Shown one piece after another: positions 44,064-52,638 of a stretch of 64,000 nucleotides of DNA. Positions within the stretch are counted from its first letter, which is position 1; each line of letters begins with the position of its first letter. The stretch covers positions 1 to 64,000 of the forward strand of contig JBBPII010000014.1 in the NCBI GenBank assembly GCA_038040385.1. The letters run 5' to 3'. Source of the DNA: Gilichinskyi gelida (GTDB lineage: Bacteria > Acidobacteriota > Thermoanaerobaculia > Gp7-AA8). The translations under genes were made by a program, and so were the position numbers. The notes beneath the pieces are model-generated. The model did not search any database and had not been told where the DNA came from. It worked only from the letters and a program-made list of their open reading frames with translations.

Positions 44064-44263
44064 TCGAACGCCGCCTTCGGATCTCCGCCCTCTGTCTCGC
44101 CGCCGGCCTGCTGGTCGAGTTGTTCACGCTCTTCTCCGCACGCCCCACGGCATTTCTGCTCTTCGTAGGGTTGGGAGGTCTTCTCATCGCCGCGGGCATC
44201 GTCCTCTACCTGTGGACGCTCCTCCGCTGGCTGGTGCCGAGGAGAACGGAAGTCGCTGATTGA
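44060..44263 (+). CDS. Small membrane protein of the porin-cytochrome operon
   Basis: The 67-residue protein starts with GTG overlapping the NapC-like stop (GTGA). It has two hydrophobic helices (ISALCLAAGLLVELFTLF and FLLFVGLGGLLIAAGIVLYL) and a basic C-terminus. No haem site is present. The tight coupling suggests a role in inner-membrane cytochrome assembly or anchoring. The family is not recognised. Confidence 0.75.
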   Translation: MIERRLRISALCLAAGLLVELFTLFSARPTAFLLFVGLGGLLIAAGIVLYLWTLLRWLVPRRTEVAD

Positions 44264-44279
44264 AGCGAAAGGACTCGAT

Positions 44280-46385
44280 ATGAAACGCCTGGTCACACTC
44301 GCCGCCCTCACGTGCCTGTTCGCAATGGCGACCACCGTTTTCCCCAGCCGGCGGCGCGCGGCTCCCGGACCCTATGGCGCCGGTCAGATGGAGGCGTATT
44401 TGACCGACGACGGGATCGCGTACATCCGGCCCGGCCTGAAGATCATCGTGAACAGCGTCACCATCGGCAGCGACCGAAAGCCGGTGGTCGACGTCACTCT
44501 CACCGATAGCCTCGACCAGCCGCTCGACCGCCTCGGGAAGGTGACGCCGGGCGCAATCTCCCTCAGCTTCATCATCGCCTGGTACGACCCGGCCACGACG
44601 AACTACACGTCGTACATCACGCGCACCGAGACCGCCGGCGCGGACAGCCCGCGTCCGGGTGCGACGGCAGTGCAGGCCACGGCCGACTCCGGCGGGACGT
44701 TCACGGACCTCGCGACGGGCCACACGCGCTACACGTTCGGCAGGACGCTGCCGACGGGCTTCGACGGGTCGAAGACGCACACGCTGGGCATCTATTCGAC
44801 GCGTAACCTTACCGCCATCCTCGGCAAGAACTACTTCGCGAACGTCGAGTACGACTTCCGGCCCGACGGCAGCAAGATCGCCATCACGGACAAGTGGGAC
44901 GAGATCCGCGAGGCATCGAGCTGCAACAACTGCCACGACCCTCTGTCGGCGCATGGGGGCTCCCGCCAGGACGTGAAGCTCTGCGTCCTCTGCCACAGCC
45001 CGCAGACGAGCGACGCCCAGACCGGCAATACCGTCGACTTCAAGGTCATGATCCACAAGATCCACTACGGCCGGAACCTGCCGAGCGTAAAAGCCGGGAC
45101 GCCCTACCGGATCTACGGCAACCAGAACAGCATCCACGACTACTCGACGGTCGGCTTCCCGCAGGACCCACGCAACTGCGTGTCGTGCCACGAAGGTACC
45201 GACCCGGCCAACAAGCCGGCGCAGGGGCATTCCTGGAACACGCTCCCGTCACGGGACTCGTGCGGCGCCTGCCACGACGACGTCGACTGGACCACCGGCG
45301 CCAACCATCCCGCCGGCCCGCAGGCCGATGACAATACCTGCGCGACGTGCCACGTTCCCGAGAGCGGCACCGAGTTCGACGCCTCGATCAAGGGCGCGCA
45401 CACCATTCCCTATCGCTCCAAGCAGCTCAAAGGCATCACGGCGACGATCGTCAGCATGTCCAACTTCGCGCCCGGCAAGAACCCGACCGTGGCGTTCAAT
45501 CTGCGGAACGGCGACAACACGGCCATCGACGGCACGAAGCTCCAGACGTTCTCACCGATCTTCGCCGGGCCGACGTCGAGCTATCGGACTTTCGTCAGTC
45601 AGAGCGGCCTGGCCTCCGGCAGCAATCCTGCGACGTTCAACGCAACGACCGGCACCACCACCTTCACCTTCAGTACCCCGTTGCCGTCGGACGCCAAGGG
45701 AAGCTGGAGCGCCTCGGTCGACATCCGACGCTCTACCTCGCTCGTTCGCGGCGACGGCAAGCCGAACATTGCATTCAGCGAGTCGACGCCCAACCCGGTG
45801 AAGTCCGTCTCTGTCGACGGCACACCGCTCGTCCCGCATCGAACGACCGTCACCATCGCGCAGTGCAACGTCTGCCACGACTCCCTCCGCCTGCACGGCG
45901 GCCAGCGTCTGGCCTCCGACGAATGCGTCATGTGCCACAACGCCGTCAAGGGAGACGAGGCTCGCCGCCCCGCCGGCACCGGGCCGCCGGAATCGATCGC
46001 GTTCAGGCGGCTCATCCATCGCATTCACACCGGCGAGAATCTGACGCAGGACTTCACGGTCTACGGCAACGGCAACCGCGCGAACAACTTCAACGAGGTG
46101 CGCTTCCCCGGCGATCGCCGCAACTGCGCCACGTGCCACACCGCCGGCTCATTCCTCTTGCCGCTCCCTCCGGGCGAGGACAACGTCACCACGCTGCGCG
46201 ACTACTTCTCGCCGCAGGGGCCGGCCACCGCCGCCTGCCTCGGCTGCCACGACGGTCGCGACGCGGCCGCGCACGCCTACCTGAACACCACCACGTTCGG
46301 CGGGACTGCAGAGCCGGCCGAGGCCTGCGCCACCTGCCATGGGATCGGAAAGGATCAGGACGTGGCCAAAGCGCACGCCCGCTGA
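44280..46385 (+). CDS. mtrC: OmcA/MtrC-family decahaem cytochrome
   Basis: The 701-residue exported protein has an N-terminal signal and ten CxxCH sites: CNNCH, CVLCH, CVSCH, CGACH and CATCH in the first half, then CNVCH, CVMCH, CATCH, CLGCH and CATCH. Beta-rich domains without haems lie before each group, which is the four-domain plan of OmcA/MtrC. MtrC sits on the outer surface and passes electrons to minerals or other acceptors. AAAGGA lies before the ATG. No clear lipobox is seen, so the anchoring is uncertain. The downstream MtrA and MtrB homologues complete the conduit. Confidence 0.93.
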   Translation: MKRLVTLAALTCLFAMATTVFPSRRRAAPGPYGAGQMEAYLTDDGIAYIRPGLKIIVNSVTIGSDRKPVVDVTLTDSLDQPLDRLGKVTPGAISLSFIIAWYDPATTNYTSYITRTETAGADSPRPGATAVQATADSGGTFTDLATGHTRYTFGRTLPTGFDGSKTHTLGIYSTRNLTAILGKNYFANVEYDFRPDGSKIAITDKWDEIREASSCNNCHDPLSAHGGSRQDVKLCVLCHSPQTSDAQTGNTVDFKVMIHKIHYGRNLPSVKAGTPYRIYGNQNSIHDYSTVGFPQDPRNCVSCHEGTDPANKPAQGHSWNTLPSRDSCGACHDDVDWTTGANHPAGPQADDNTCATCHVPESGTEFDASIKGAHTIPYRSKQLKGITATIVSMSNFAPGKNPTVAFNLRNGDNTAIDGTKLQTFSPIFAGPTSSYRTFVSQSGLASGSNPATFNATTGTTTFTFSTPLPSDAKGSWSASVDIRRSTSLVRGDGKPNIAFSESTPNPVKSVSVDGTPLVPHRTTVTIAQCNVCHDSLRLHGGQRLASDECVMCHNAVKGDEARRPAGTGPPESIAFRRLIHRIHTGENLTQDFTVYGNGNRANNFNEVRFPGDRRNCATCHTAGSFLLPLPPGEDNVTTLRDYFSPQGPATAACLGCHDGRDAAAHAYLNTTTFGGTAEPAEACATCHGIGKDQDVAKAHAR

Positions 46386-46396
46386 AGGAGACATCC

Positions 46397-46478
46397 GTCA
46401 TCCTGAGCCGCACAGACGGCGAAGGATCTCAGTTTGCGCATGCTGAGATTCTTCGCCGCCTCCGCGGCTCAGAATGAC
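46397..46478. repeat. Palindromic element between the two decahaem genes
   Basis: Arms of 36 bases at 46397-46432 and 46443-46478 are inverted copies with a few mismatches around a 10-base loop. The left arm starts GTCATCCTGAGCCGC. It is the same class of short interspersed palindrome as at 31931 but a different sequence family. It lies between the decahaem genes and could form a strong mRNA hairpin that changes their ratio. Confidence 0.85.
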
Positions 46479-46488
46479 GAAACGATCG

Positions 46489-47424
46489 ATGAGAAGTCAC
46501 ACTACATTGCTCGCCGGCGTCTGGCTCGCGCTGACATCGATCTCGTCCCGCGCGCAGCAGCCGCCGGCTCCGCCCGCTACCCCGGTACCCGCCACCGCGA
46601 CGGCTGCCGCGGAGCCGGAAGCCCTTCCGTCATGCGGTGATTGTCATGCCGATCAGGCAACGCCGTTCGCCGCCAATGCCCACGGGCACGGCAAGGCGCC
46701 GAAGGGAGAGGCAGTGCCGAACGCGGTGTGTGAAGTGTGTCATGGCGACGGCACGGCGCACATCGAGGCCGGCGGCGACAAATCATCGATCTTCACGCCG
46801 CGAGGTCTTGCCGGCGCCGAGTCCTGCCTCTCCTGCCACGACGTCATCACCGACCGTATCTCGCGACACGCCGGCGTGCACGCGAATTCCGCGAGCGTCA
46901 ACTGCCTGACCTGCCATTCCATGCACAAGGGGGAGCCGCGCGCGCCGCACCTGCTGGCGAAGAAGGAGCTCGCGCTTTGCGCGACGTGCCACGGCACGCA
47001 GGCCGCGTCGTTCCGCAACAAGCCGTACGCGCACCGCGTCGGTCGCGCCGGCATGGAGTGCTCGTCGTGTCATGAGCCGCATGGCCGCCCAGGTCGCGAG
47101 AGTCTGGCGCGGACTCGGCTCGGCGAGACGCCTTGTCTCGGTTGTCACTTCGAGAAGCGCGGGCCGTACGTCTTCCAGCACGCGGCCGGGGTCGACGGCG
47201 ACTGCCTCACCTGCCACGAGGCGCACGGCTCGTCGAACCCGAAGATGTTGAAGCGCGCCACCGTGGCCCAGCTCTGTACCGAATGTCATTCGCCGATCGC
47301 GGCGGGCACGCTCGGCTCGCAGCCTCCGTCGTTCCACAACCTCTCGCTCCCCCGCTATCAGAACTGCACGACGTGCCACGTCGCCGTGCACGGCTCCAAC
47401 CGCGATCCGCAACTGCTTCGGTAG
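46489..47424 (+). CDS. mtrA: DmsE/MtrA-type decahaem cytochrome
   Basis: The 311-residue protein has a signal peptide (LLAGVWLALTSISSRAQ) and ten CxxCH sites: CGDCH, CEVCH, CLSCH, CLTCH, CATCH, CSSCH, CLGCH, CLTCH, CTECH and CTTCH. The even spacing over about 270 residues is typical of MtrA/DmsE/PioA, the periplasmic wire that enters the porin barrel. I chose the ATG at 46489. The in-frame ATG at 46474 is part of the palindromic element, and no good ribosome-binding site marks either one. Confidence 0.92.
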   Translation: MRSHTTLLAGVWLALTSISSRAQQPPAPPATPVPATATAAAEPEALPSCGDCHADQATPFAANAHGHGKAPKGEAVPNAVCEVCHGDGTAHIEAGGDKSSIFTPRGLAGAESCLSCHDVITDRISRHAGVHANSASVNCLTCHSMHKGEPRAPHLLAKKELALCATCHGTQAASFRNKPYAHRVGRAGMECSSCHEPHGRPGRESLARTRLGETPCLGCHFEKRGPYVFQHAAGVDGDCLTCHEAHGSSNPKMLKRATVAQLCTECHSPIAAGTLGSQPPSFHNLSLPRYQNCTTCHVAVHGSNRDPQLLR

Positions 47425-47439
47425 AAGGATGAGACGCCG

Positions 47440-49356
47440 ATGACGATCTGCCGATCCCTGGCGCTGGCCCTTCCGCTCCTGGCGTTTGCGATGACGGCAC
47501 GAGCCCAGGACAGCATTCCGTACGACCTCGAAGTCGGCTTTCGGATACTCGACGTCAGCGGCAATAAAGAGATGTACCGAACGCAGATCAACGAACGGAG
47601 CGGATTGCTGCTCCAGTCGTTCACGCTGCTGACGACCGATCTCGGCGGCGGCTCGTCCAAGCTCTTCGACCGATTTCGCGTCGATGCCGCCGACCTTGGA
47701 GCCGGTCCCGCCGGCTCGCTGCGCATCCAGGCCGACAAGGCTGATCTGTACCGCTTCAGGCTCGGCTATCGCCACGTCAACGCCTTCAGCTCCCTTCCCG
47801 GGCAGCACACGTACGAGCGGACGCGCGACGCCCTCGATGCGGATCTCGATCTGCTCCCCAACGGCAGCGTGACGCCGTTCATCGGCGTTTCGCTTCATCG
47901 TTTGAGCGGCCCCGGAACGACGACCTACACCCTCGGCGGCGACGAGTTCCGGCTGTCGCAAAATCTGAAGGAGAGCGAGCAGGAAGTTCGTCTCGGCACG
48001 GGATTCAACATCGGTTTTCTCTCCGGCTCAGCGACACAGGGTTGGCGGAGAACGCGCAGCTCTGACCGGCTGACGCTCACGGACGGCGGCGGCAACAGCG
48101 CCGATCCGCTCTTCGGCCGCCCGATTCTCGCCAGCGAATTGACCCGCGAGGACCGCGCCAGCGTGAACACGCCATTCACCAGCCTCTTCGTCACGGGCCA
48201 AGTCGGGAAACGCGTTCGCCTGGTCGGCGACTTCGTCCGCTTCGCGGCCGATTCATCCGGCGACCTGACGGAGGCCGCGGCAGGCTCGTTCGTCTCGTTC
48301 GCCCTCAGCCGCTTCTTCAACGGGCTGTCCGACACCGCCTCCTCGAGCGCGAAGAACACCACATGGCGCGGCGGCGGCCGCGTGGAAGTCGCCCTCACCG
48401 AAGGCATCGTCGCATTCGCCGGCGTTCAGAAGGATCACCGTGATCTCGAGGGGAGCGCCCTGATCGACACGCTGTTTCTCCAGACCCTCACGTTCGGCGG
48501 CATCGATCCACGCGACGTCCAGGTCATCTTGAATGCGAAGAGCTCGATGGCGCGGAATGAGGACGCGGCCAACGCCGGCGCCTCGGCGCGGGCGCTCGGA
48601 CCCTTCGCCGTTCGCGTCGAGTTTCGCGAAGCGAAGCAGAAACTGACGGTGGCCCCCGACCTCTCGCAGATCGTGGTTCCCGGCAGCCAGGGCGGCAATT
48701 TCGAACGGCGCGTCAAGACGTTGGACACCAACGCCTCGTTCACGAAGTCCGGCTTCACGCTGGGCGCCGCGGTTCGTCATGACCAAGCTGACAGGCCGAT
48801 CTTCCGCACCGATTTCCGCAACCGCGACCGGCTTCGGCTTCGCGCCGCATTGAAAGGAACGACATCCGCGACGAAGTGGATTCGCGTCGGCGTCACCGCC
48901 GAGGAGACGAAGCAGAAGAACGATCAACCGGGCATCGAGCTCGACGGAAAGGTCCGCCAAACCAGCGCCGACGTCGAGGTCACACCGCACGAAGGCGTCG
49001 CCTTTCGCGCGTCGCTGTCCCGCTTCCGAGCCGACAACAGCATCCTCATTCGACGCCCGGAGAACTTCAATACCGAGCCGTCGCTGTACGCCGAAGACGG
49101 CAGATCGCATGAAGGGGGCGTCGCGCTGAGTCTCGCGCCTCTTTCATTCGATGTGAGCGCGGCGCGCTTCATCAATCGCGGAGCGAACCCGTTCGACCTC
49201 CATCGAGTCCGCGCACGAGTCGGATTCGATCTGCCGGCCAGGACGAAGACAGGGCTCATCGTGGAGTGCGAGAAGGATGAGTACCGTGAGCGAAACGCCG
49301 GCGATGCCGACTTCAACGCCACGCGATTCGGGCTCTTCATCCGATATCGTCCGTAG
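47440..49356 (+). CDS. mtrB: MtrB/PioB-type outer-membrane porin
   Basis: The 638-residue protein has a signal peptide (ending TARA) and a long series of alternating beta strands, with the terminal aromatic pattern FIRYRP typical of outer-membrane barrels. Its place after the MtrA homologue identifies it as the decahaem-associated porin (MtrB/PioB family) that insulates the wire through the outer membrane. The N-terminal CxxC seen in some MtrB proteins is absent (only one Cys lies in the signal). AGGATGAG lies before the ATG. Confidence 0.9.
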   Translation: MTICRSLALALPLLAFAMTARAQDSIPYDLEVGFRILDVSGNKEMYRTQINERSGLLLQSFTLLTTDLGGGSSKLFDRFRVDAADLGAGPAGSLRIQADKADLYRFRLGYRHVNAFSSLPGQHTYERTRDALDADLDLLPNGSVTPFIGVSLHRLSGPGTTTYTLGGDEFRLSQNLKESEQEVRLGTGFNIGFLSGSATQGWRRTRSSDRLTLTDGGGNSADPLFGRPILASELTREDRASVNTPFTSLFVTGQVGKRVRLVGDFVRFAADSSGDLTEAAAGSFVSFALSRFFNGLSDTASSSAKNTTWRGGGRVEVALTEGIVAFAGVQKDHRDLEGSALIDTLFLQTLTFGGIDPRDVQVILNAKSSMARNEDAANAGASARALGPFAVRVEFREAKQKLTVAPDLSQIVVPGSQGGNFERRVKTLDTNASFTKSGFTLGAAVRHDQADRPIFRTDFRNRDRLRLRAALKGTTSATKWIRVGVTAEETKQKNDQPGIELDGKVRQTSADVEVTPHEGVAFRASLSRFRADNSILIRRPENFNTEPSLYAEDGRSHEGGVALSLAPLSFDVSAARFINRGANPFDLHRVRARVGFDLPARTKTGLIVECEKDEYRERNAGDADFNATRFGLFIRYRP

Positions 49357-49393
49357 ACTAACGATCGGGGCTGTTCGAACGTCTATGTAGACA

Positions 49394-51211
49394 TTGATTA
49401 CGAAAATCGCGGCCGTGGCCTTGGCCATCGCCGTTTCCATCACCGCCCCGGCCGATGAGCTGGAAGGCCTCTGGAAGGCGAAGCGGCGGTTCGGCCCCGA
49501 CGCGCGCGGGACGTTGATCGTCCGGCGCGCCGGAGCGACGTACACCGCCGACATGGTCGGGCGCATCGTGCCCGTCCGCGTCGAGAACGGCGAGCTGTCC
49601 TTCGAGCTGCCGAACAGCGAGGGCTCGTTTCGGGGAAAGCTGCAGACGGCCGGGACGATCGCCGGCCATTGGTTCCCGCCGGACTCGCAAGCCCAGAATG
49701 CGGGAGGCAAGTTCGCCTCGCCCGTCCGCCTCGCGCCCGATGGCAAGGACCGGTGGCGCGGGGAGGTCGTGCCGTGGGACGACGTGTTTACCTTCTATCT
49801 GCTGGCGCAGAAGCAGCCGGACGGGTCGCTCGGCATCGTCCTGCGCAATCCGGAGCGCGACTTCGGCGGCCAAATGGGCGCCGAGCGTCTCACCCGCGAG
49901 GGCAACGTCGTGAAGCTGATCGGCAAGCGGCGGAGCGCTGCGGGCACCTACGACCCGGAGAGCGAAGTGCTCACGCTGGCCTTTCCGAACCGCGGCGGGA
50001 CGTACGACTTCCGCCGCGAGGGCGACGCGAGCGATTTCTATCCCCGCGGCAAGAATCCCGAGCGGTATGTCTACGGCGCGCCGCCGGCCCGCGACGACGG
50101 CTGGCCGGCGTCGACGCTCGACGCGGCGGACATCGATCGCCCGGCCATGGAGCGTTTCGTCCAGACGATCGTCGACATGCCGATGGAATCGCTGGACACG
50201 CCGGAGATCCACGGCATTCTGGTCGCGCGGCACGGGAAGCTGGTGCTGGAGGAGTACTTTCACGGCCAGCACCGTGACAAGACGCACGAAACGCGCTCGG
50301 CGGCCAAGTCGATCACGGCGACGGTGGTCGGCGCGGCGATGGAGGCCGGCGCGCCGCTGGCGTTGTCGACGCCGGTCTACAAGCTGATGAACGGCGGCAC
50401 CTTCCCCGCCGATCTCGAGCCGCGCAAGCAGGCCATGACCCTCGAGCACCTGCTGACCATGTCGTCCGGCTACTTCTGCGACGACAGCAACCCCGACGCG
50501 CCCGGCGGCGAAGAGATCATGACCAATCAAAGCGAGGAGCCGGACTACTACCGCTTCACGCTGCGAGTCCCGATGGCCACGACGCCCGGCGAGAAGTCCG
50601 TCTATTGCAGCGCGAGCCCCAACCTCGCCCTCGGCATGGTCGGCCGGGCGACCGGTGAGTTCCCGCTGGTCACCTTCGACCGCCTGATCGGCGTCCCGAT
50701 GAAGATCGAGCGCTACGGCTGGCCGCTGGATCCCATGGGCCGTCCGTACGGCGGCGGCGGCGTGCAGATCCTGCCGCGCGACTTCATGAAGTTCGGCCAG
50801 CTCATGCTCAACGGCGGCACATGGCAGGGCCGCAGGATCCTCGGCCGCGACTTCGTGGCCCGCGCGTCCTCGCCGCTCTATCACCTGCGAAACGTGACGT
50901 ACGGATATCTCTGGTGGAGCATCGACTATCCCTACAAGGACTGCACGGTGCACGCCTTCTACGCCGGCGGCGCCGGCGGGCAGGTGGTGGTGGTCATCCC
51001 GGAGCTCGACCTCGTCGTCGCCACCTTCGCCGGCAACTACACCACCCGAACAGGGCTCCGCATCCAGGATCTCATCCCGCGATACATCCTCCCGGCGGTG
51101 CGGGAGCCGGGCGACGACAAGAGCGCGCCGGTGAAAGCGCGCGATTGGATCTCGCCGTACGGTCCATCGCCGGACGGGAGCCGCGTCACGTCCTCACCGC
51201 CGACCCGCTAG
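49394..51211 (+). CDS. Exported serine hydrolase, class C beta-lactamase-like
   Basis: The 605-residue protein has an N-terminal signal (ITKIAAVALAIAVSITAPA) and a non-catalytic beta domain (about residues 22-230). The beta-lactamase/PBP4-like domain follows. Its S-x-x-K motif is SAAK at 302-305 in ETRSAAKSIT. A Tyr/Asn motif (YCSASPNLAL) and a Gly-rich loop (FYAGGAGGQVVVV) come later. It may cleave peptides or esters in the periplasm. The start is a TTG at 49394 because no ATG fits. This is a weak point. Confidence 0.85.
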   Translation: MITKIAAVALAIAVSITAPADELEGLWKAKRRFGPDARGTLIVRRAGATYTADMVGRIVPVRVENGELSFELPNSEGSFRGKLQTAGTIAGHWFPPDSQAQNAGGKFASPVRLAPDGKDRWRGEVVPWDDVFTFYLLAQKQPDGSLGIVLRNPERDFGGQMGAERLTREGNVVKLIGKRRSAAGTYDPESEVLTLAFPNRGGTYDFRREGDASDFYPRGKNPERYVYGAPPARDDGWPASTLDAADIDRPAMERFVQTIVDMPMESLDTPEIHGILVARHGKLVLEEYFHGQHRDKTHETRSAAKSITATVVGAAMEAGAPLALSTPVYKLMNGGTFPADLEPRKQAMTLEHLLTMSSGYFCDDSNPDAPGGEEIMTNQSEEPDYYRFTLRVPMATTPGEKSVYCSASPNLALGMVGRATGEFPLVTFDRLIGVPMKIERYGWPLDPMGRPYGGGGVQILPRDFMKFGQLMLNGGTWQGRRILGRDFVARASSPLYHLRNVTYGYLWWSIDYPYKDCTVHAFYAGGAGGQVVVVIPELDLVVATFAGNYTTRTGLRIQDLIPRYILPAVREPGDDKSAPVKARDWISPYGPSPDGSRVTSSPPTR

Positions 51212-51225
51212 AATCCGCCGTATTC

Positions 51226-51639
51226 ATGGCGTATCTCATCGGTGTCGTCCTGGCCATCACGGTGTGCGGGATTGCGACAATTGTCCGCTTCGATCGCGAT
51301 CGTGCGTTCTACCCGACGCTGACGATCGTCATCGCTTCGTACTACGCACTGTTTGCGGTCATGGGCGGGTCGACGCGAGCGCTGATGCAGGAATCGGTCG
51401 TCATCACCGGTTTCTTTCTGATTGCGATCATCGGTTTCAAACGCAACCTCTGGTTGATCGTCGTCGCCCTGGCCGCACATGGGGTGTTCGATTTCGTCCA
51501 CGGCAACGTGATTGCTGACCCCGGAGTGCCGGCGTGGTGGCCGGCGTTCTGCCTGGCCTATGACGTCGTCACGGCGGCGTACCTGGCGGTGTTGCTCCTG
51601 CGCGCAAGAATCCCGGCGTCAGCTCCAGTCGGGCGATAG
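51226..51639 (+). CDS. Conserved membrane protein
   Basis: The 137-residue protein has four hydrophobic segments: MAYLIGVVLAITVCGIATIV, YPTLTIVIASYYALFAVM, VVITGFFLIAIIG and LWLIVVALAAHGVFDFVHG. A conserved HGVFDFVHG motif lies after the fourth. It ends in a short basic tail. The function is unknown. It overlaps the end of a convergent small gene by 20 bases. Confidence 0.7.
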   Translation: MAYLIGVVLAITVCGIATIVRFDRDRAFYPTLTIVIASYYALFAVMGGSTRALMQESVVITGFFLIAIIGFKRNLWLIVVALAAHGVFDFVHGNVIADPGVPAWWPAFCLAYDVVTAAYLAVLLLRARIPASAPVGR

Positions 51640-51867
51640 TCTTCGAATCCAGAGGCTGCCCACGACCTGCACGGCGATCAAGCCGAGGTGCGCGGTCATG
51701 AACAGAGCGCCCGGCAACTGAATGAGAAACGGCGGGAAGCAAAGCACGACGGCGCTCGCGAACTCCGCGAAGCTGATGTGACGCTTCGCCAGGCGGTGGT
51801 GCAGAAGGTGAGCCGCTTGCACGACCAGAAGGGCGACGTAGGTGTGGGCGGGAGTCAGCATCCTCAC
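51619..51867 (-). CDS. Small membrane protein
   Basis: The 82-residue protein has three hydrophobic segments (YVALLVVQAAHLLHHRL, FAEFASAVVLCFPPFL and FMTAHLGLIAVQVVGSLW). It includes a HLLHHRLAKRH motif rich in His. No family is recognised. It converges on the membrane gene at 51226, and their 3' ends overlap. It could be a small unit of an unknown membrane complex. Confidence 0.5.
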   Translation of the reverse strand: MRMLTPAHTYVALLVVQAAHLLHHRLAKRHISFAEFASAVVLCFPPFLIQLPGALFMTAHLGLIAVQVVGSLWIRRLSPDWS

Positions 51868-51878
51868 ATCACATCACG

Positions 51879-52610
51879 TCAGGGCTTGTTTTGAAGCCGG
51901 CGCAGTGCAGCCTGTTTGAGGGCCATGTTCGTACCGGCGCGCGCAATCGCCCTGACCTCCGCGTCAGGTAGCGTGGGGAGTATCCGGAGCGAGAAAGCAG
52001 GAGGCGTCTTCGCGTTGTGGATGAGCGCCAACCGCACGTCGACGTTTCCCATCCATTGGCCCGTCTTCATGATCACTTCCGCGATCTGATACGTGAGGAA
52101 CGACGACTTCGCGATGCGCACCACCTCATCCACCGTAAGCCGAGGATTGCGAAGGACCGAGAGCAGCACCCTCGGGTCGTTGTCCTGAAGCAACATCGCG
52201 CGCTCGGTGCGATCCGCCTTCACCGCCAGAAGGATCTTCTCCATCTGCGACAGTCCGCGCAGCCGATCCCAGGCGTTCTGATTCCTCACCGACGGATCGT
52301 CCGAAACCGGCTCTTCGACTTCGACTGCCGCGGGCTTGGCCAGCAATCGTAGGAGAATCTCCTCGCCATCCCCCTCGAAGGCCAGCGCGATCCCCGCGGG
52401 GAGGGCCGCGACGACCTTCGCCCGCACGAAGGTCTCGCCGCCCCAAGGGCCGCGAAGCGTCACCAGCAGAGCGTTATCGAGTGCGAAGGTCTCGACCGTC
52501 GGAATCAAGAGCGCTCCGAAGCTGAGATTCGTCCGGTGCTCGTCCCTCAGCTCCTGCTCGCTCTCGAATTCGACCGTGAACGCTGCGGAGGCGGTGCGTT
52601 CGGCTTTCAT
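51879..52610 (-). CDS. PilZ-like protein with helical repeats
   Basis: The 243-residue protein starts with a beta-rich domain (about 1-100: FTVEFESEQELRDEHRTNLS, FGALLIPTVE, VRAKVVAALPAGIALAFEG) that resembles PilZ or a PilZ-like regulator. The RxxxR c-di-GMP motif is not clearly visible. The C-terminal half is helical and repetitive (DPRVLLSVLRNPRLTVDEVV, LRILPTLPDAEVRAIARAG), like HEAT repeats. The ATG at 52610 is chosen over the GTG at 52619. Confidence 0.6.
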   Translation of the reverse strand: MKAERTASAAFTVEFESEQELRDEHRTNLSFGALLIPTVETFALDNALLVTLRGPWGGETFVRAKVVAALPAGIALAFEGDGEEILLRLLAKPAAVEVEEPVSDDPSVRNQNAWDRLRGLSQMEKILLAVKADRTERAMLLQDNDPRVLLSVLRNPRLTVDEVVRIAKSSFLTYQIAEVIMKTGQWMGNVDVRLALIHNAKTPPAFSLRILPTLPDAEVRAIARAGTNMALKQAALRRLQNKP

Positions 52611-52638
52611 CGAACTCACATTCTACGGATGGTTGACA

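Noticed and set aside
49358..50953. A 531-residue minus-strand frame opposite the serine hydrolase
   Set aside because: No protein-like features; the plus-strand hydrolase has clear catalytic motifs.
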